From positions 1 to 8,934 of the forward strand of contig JASHWB010000297.1 of the NCBI GenBank assembly GCA_030044295.1: a DNA stretch of 8,934 nt, read 5' to 3'. Positions 6,598 through 8,934 of the stretch are shown here, in pieces. The DNA is from Candidatus Acidiferrales bacterium. Lineage in GTDB: Bacteria > Acidobacteriota > Terriglobia > Acidiferrales > UBA7541. Every line of letters starts with the position of its first letter. Position 1 is the first letter of the stretch. The notes under the pieces were generated by a model. It saw only the letters and a program-made list of their open reading frames with translations, did not search any database and was not told the origin of the DNA. Both the position numbers and the translations under genes were made by a program.

Positions 6598-8193
6598 TTG
6601 CTTAGCACTCGCACTTCATTGATCAGAAACCAGGCTGCGATCGGGCTGGTTATTTTCGGGGCAGGCGTTCTCCTGGCATGGGAATGCGGACAAGAGATCG
6701 TGGCAGGCAACGTCCGCGCGCTTGAGTTTGCCGCTCTCGGAGTGGCTGCCTGCGGCGCTGCGGTGATCATTCTTCGCAACTGGCGCGCAGGATTTTATTC
6801 TTTCCTCATTTGGATGCTTGCGGAAGACTTCGTTAGAAAATACATGGGCAACGGTACCCTGCTGTTCTTCGGCAAGGACATTCTGCTCGGCCTCGTCTAC
6901 GTCGCCCTTTACCTAGAGATCCGCCGCGGAAAAGAGAAGTGGTTCCGGGCGCCTTTTTTGCTGTTCCTCAGTCTATTTTTCTGGCTTGCGGTATTGCAAA
7001 TGTTCAACGAGTATTCGCCAAACATCTTGTATGGATTGCTTGGGCTCAAGCTATATTTCTACTATGTCCCGTTGATTTACGTTGGATACGCCCTTATGCG
7101 GTCCGATCAGGACGTTAAACAGTTTCTGAACCTGAATATCATTGCTGCCGTTGCCATCAGCGCGATCGGAATCATTCAGGCCGTCCGCGGCAATAGCTTC
7201 TTGAACCCAGCTCAGCTTTCACCCGAGCTGCAGAACCTCGGCAACCTAGAGAAAGTAACGCCTATTTCCGGCGAGCTTTTCAATCTTCCGGACTCTGTGT
7301 TTGTGAGCGCCAGTCGCTTCGATATGTACCTGATTATCGCCTTCGTGATCTCCATGGGAGCTGCCGGCTACATGCTGCTGCGCTCGCGCAGGCGATGGAT
7401 GGCCGGTTTCGTGGCTATTGGTACAGTTGTAGCTGCAACAATGCTTTGCGGGAATCGAAGCGCATTGTTGCTCGTCCTGGGTTCCGCTCTCGTTTTGAGC
7501 TCTGGGTTCCTTTGGGGCGCTCCATGGCGCTGGGGCCAAGGGCACAGGCTTCTAAAGGCGATTCGTAATTCCGTGATCGTCGGCGCCTTAGCGCTCGCTG
7601 CTGTCATTCTCTGTTTCCCGCAAAAGGCGGGATCTCGTATAGCGTTCTATTCCGAAACGTTGCTGCCCAGCAGCTCTGCGTACGAACTCTCTAACCGAAC
7701 CTGGAACTATCCGTTGCAGAATCTTCTCGACGTTTTCGGGGGTCACTGGATCGTCGGAAGCGGCACGGGGACGGCTTCGCTAGGAGCGCAATACGTTTCC
7801 GGCATACTCGGCCAACCCCAGCCTAATGACTGGGTGGAAGAAGGCTTCGGCGCCCTGATCGCTGAAATGGGAATTCTGGCACCTCTGCTGTGGCTGTTGT
7901 GGGGCGGAGCCGTCCTCTACTACTCCTGGAGAATTGTACGCCGACTGCGGGGTACGCGCTTTTTCCCATTGGCCATTGCCATTGTCTGGTACGCGTTTCT
8001 GCTTCTTCTCCCGATGACCTGGAGCAGCCTTTCCGGGTATCAGGACTTTATCTGCAATATATATATGTGGCTGACCATTGGAATTCTCTTCCGTCTGCCG
8101 GAGATCGCCGCGAATCCACTAGCGACAGCAGAGCCCCCAGCTAAACGAACCAGCGGCTTCCAGAGGTTTCGCAGGGCCATGCATGTCAACTAA
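6598..8193 (+). CDS. O-antigen ligase/polymerase-like polytopic membrane protein
   Basis: A 531-residue protein from TTG 6598 to TAA 8191-8193, with about ten to twelve hydrophobic segments; the first is at residues 14-30 (GLVIFGAGVLLAW). After the first helices comes SFLIWMLAEDFVRKYMGN, which is frequent in exopolysaccharide ligase/polymerase-like proteins. A long loop, rich in NPAQLSPELQNL and VTPISGELFNL, lies between helices. GNRSALLLVL (285-294) resembles the arginine-containing segment before the main periplasmic loop of the Wzy_C superfamily. That loop then contains SNRTWNYPLQNL (365-376, R367) and GSGTGTASLG (387-396), followed by NDWVEEGFGALIAEMG (410-425). Wzy_C members polymerise or ligate undecaprenyl-linked glycans at the periplasmic face. 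Whether this one is a ligase, a polymerase or a single-sugar transferase cannot be decided from sequence alone. The following methyltransferase overlaps its 3' end by 11 nt. Confidence 0.87.
   Translation: MLSTRTSLIRNQAAIGLVIFGAGVLLAWECGQEIVAGNVRALEFAALGVAACGAAVIILRNWRAGFYSFLIWMLAEDFVRKYMGNGTLLFFGKDILLGLVYVALYLEIRRGKEKWFRAPFLLFLSLFFWLAVLQMFNEYSPNILYGLLGLKLYFYYVPLIYVGYALMRSDQDVKQFLNLNIIAAVAISAIGIIQAVRGNSFLNPAQLSPELQNLGNLEKVTPISGELFNLPDSVFVSASRFDMYLIIAFVISMGAAGYMLLRSRRRWMAGFVAIGTVVAATMLCGNRSALLLVLGSALVLSSGFLWGAPWRWGQGHRLLKAIRNSVIVGALALAAVILCFPQKAGSRIAFYSETLLPSSSAYELSNRTWNYPLQNLLDVFGGHWIVGSGTGTASLGAQYVSGILGQPQPNDWVEEGFGALIAEMGILAPLLWLLWGGAVLYYSWRIVRRLRGTRFFPLAIAIVWYAFLLLLPMTWSSLSGYQDFICNIYMWLTIGILFRLPEIAANPLATAEPPAKRTSGFQRFRRAMHVN
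8173..8176 (+). promoter_or_regulatory. Shine-Dalgarno site inside the ligase-like gene
   Basis: AGGG at 8173-8176, within GCAGGG, lies 6 nt before ATG 8183. It sits inside the 3' end of the ligase-like gene, which fits translational coupling with the overlapping methyltransferase. ATG 8179 is out of frame with the methyltransferase. Confidence 0.5.
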
Positions 8194-8926
8194 GGCAGCA
8201 GACGCCATCGCCGCCCAGCGCCGCTATTACACCGAAACCGCAGTGCGTTATGACAGCATGCATGCGCATGAAGGTGATGGCGATGAATGGAATCTCCAAC
8301 TTGTCGACGCGCTCCTGGGGGTAGTGAACGCCAAATCGATACTGGATGTTGGCGCGGGAACCGGGCGCGGGATGCGGCATTTTCGTTCGTCGGCGCCGGA
8401 CCGGTTCGTTTGTGGCGTTGAGCCAGTCGCGGCGCTCATCGACCAGGGACTCGCAAGGCACTTCGATTCTGCCGTGCATTTTATCCAAGCCTCGGGCGAC
8501 GCGCTTCCGTTTGCCGACGATAGCTTCGACGCCGTCTGTTCATTCGCAATCTTGCATCACGTTCCAAGACCCGCCGTGGTCGTCGGCGAAATGCTGCGCG
8601 TGGCGCGCAAAGCAGTGCTAATCCTTGATAGCAACCGCTTTGGACAAGGCCGCTGGCCGATGCGCGCCGCGAAGCTTTTCCTGTACAAGTCCCGGTTGTG
8701 GCCGATTGTGAATTTCGCAAAAACACGCGGAAAAGGCTATCTGTTTACTGAAGGCGATGGGATAGCCTACTCCTACAGCGCATATGATTCGTTCGATCAA
8801 ATCGCGAAATGGGCGGATCGGCTGATGGTCATCCCCTCCGAACCTGGTAAGGCGGATAGTTGGCTTCATCCGCTACTGACGGCGAGAGGAGTCCTCGTTG
8901 GCGCATTCAAGGATCCTGCCAAGTGA
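8183..8926 (+). CDS. Class I SAM methyltransferase (Methyltransf_11 type)
   Basis: A 247-residue protein from ATG 8183 to TGA 8924-8926. The N-terminal region has AAQRRYYTETAVRYDSMHAHEG, a cap seen in small-molecule methyltransferases. Motif I is ILDVGAGTGRGMRHF (53-67), then FVCGVEPVAALI with the strand-2 acidic residue. Next come QASGDALPFADDSFDAVCSFAILHHV (about 102-127), where the ALPFADDSFD and LHHV elements are classic for Methyltransf_11, and EMLRVARKAVLILD. The C-terminal part is long and contains GKGYLFTEGDGIAYSYSAYDSFDQI, probably for the acceptor. The gene overlaps the ligase-like gene by 11 nt, so the products are probably made together. It differs clearly from the methyltransferase at 5809 in motif wording and length, so it is not a recent duplicate. 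An O- or N-methylated sugar is the plausible product, by context only. Confidence 0.9.
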   Translation: MSTKAADAIAAQRRYYTETAVRYDSMHAHEGDGDEWNLQLVDALLGVVNAKSILDVGAGTGRGMRHFRSSAPDRFVCGVEPVAALIDQGLARHFDSAVHFIQASGDALPFADDSFDAVCSFAILHHVPRPAVVVGEMLRVARKAVLILDSNRFGQGRWPMRAAKLFLYKSRLWPIVNFAKTRGKGYLFTEGDGIAYSYSAYDSFDQIAKWADRLMVIPSEPGKADSWLHPLLTARGVLVGAFKDPAK

Positions 8927-8934
8927 GCGTGCCC
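8923..8934 (+). CDS. Possible start of the next gene (only four codons visible)
   Basis: GTG 8923 overlaps the methyltransferase stop as GTGA, with AAGGA at 8909-8913 placed 9 nt upstream. This is the usual arrangement for a coupled downstream gene, but only four codons lie in the window, so nothing can be said about the product. Confidence 0.35.

Noticed and set aside
6411..6605. Possible small gene between the first class I methyltransferase and the ligase-like gene
   Set aside because: Most of it overlaps the methyltransferase in another frame. The unique part (6499-6597) shows no motif and no ribosome-binding site.
8055..8066. AT-rich run (ATATATATATG) near the end of the ligase-like gene, a possible internal promoter
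   Set aside because: It lies within a well-conserved coding region (Asn-Ile-Tyr-Met) with no partner -35 element that I could support.

Overview
This window is one co-directional (+ strand) block of a cell-surface or extracellular polysaccharide biosynthesis locus from a GC-rich Gram-negative-type bacterium. No gene of any kind is supported on the minus strand. There is no rRNA, tRNA, transposase, CRISPR array or integrase. Gene style (Shine-Dalgarno motifs, several TTG/GTG starts, LIC_10190-type membrane protein, FkbM and UbiG-like methyltransferases next to a ligase/polymerase) resembles loci of soil Acidobacteriota or Verrucomicrobiota. That taxonomic guess rests on impression only and is weak.

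Layout. Bases 1-267 are the C-terminal end of a NodU/CmcH-type carbamoyltransferase whose start lies outside the window. After a 98-nt gap comes a polytopic membrane protein of the LIC_10190 type (TTG start at 366, to 2090). After a further 121-nt gap come two GT-B glycosyltransferases (2212-3366 and 3367-4548, with no spacer). Next is an FkbM-type methyltransferase (4619-5473), preceded by a 31-codon ORF (4545-4640) that overlaps the glycosyltransferase stop as ATGA. Bases 5474-5808 hold no intact gene. They carry a broken N-terminal piece of a second copy of the ligase-like membrane protein. Then follow a UbiG-like class I methyltransferase (about 5809-6498), an intact O-antigen ligase/polymerase-like membrane protein (TTG start at 6598, to 8193), and a second class I methyltransferase (8183-8926, overlapping the ligase by 11 nt). 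A probable next gene starts at GTG 8923 and runs off the end.

How the genes may work together (inference). The two glycosyltransferases would build part of a lipid-linked glycan at the cytoplasmic face. The carbamoyltransferase and up to three methyltransferases would decorate it. The two polytopic membrane proteins would handle lipid-linked sugar transfer, polymerisation or ligation on the periplasmic side. Tight spacing and overlaps (0 nt at 3366/3367, ATGA at 4545, 11 nt at 8183, GTGA at 8923) suggest one transcript from at least 2212 onward. No convincing promoter or terminator was found inside the window.

Most notable observations: (1) the ligase-gene remnant at 5480-5620, which aligns without gaps to the intact ligase N-terminus over 47 codons and also fixes that gene's TTG start; (2) a GT-B glycosyltransferase that lacks both glutamates of the EX7E motif while its neighbour keeps them; (3) a possible frameshifted or two-part start of the FkbM gene. 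I did not find convincing evidence for an entirely new kind of system. This looks like an accessory glycan locus that has been shuffled.
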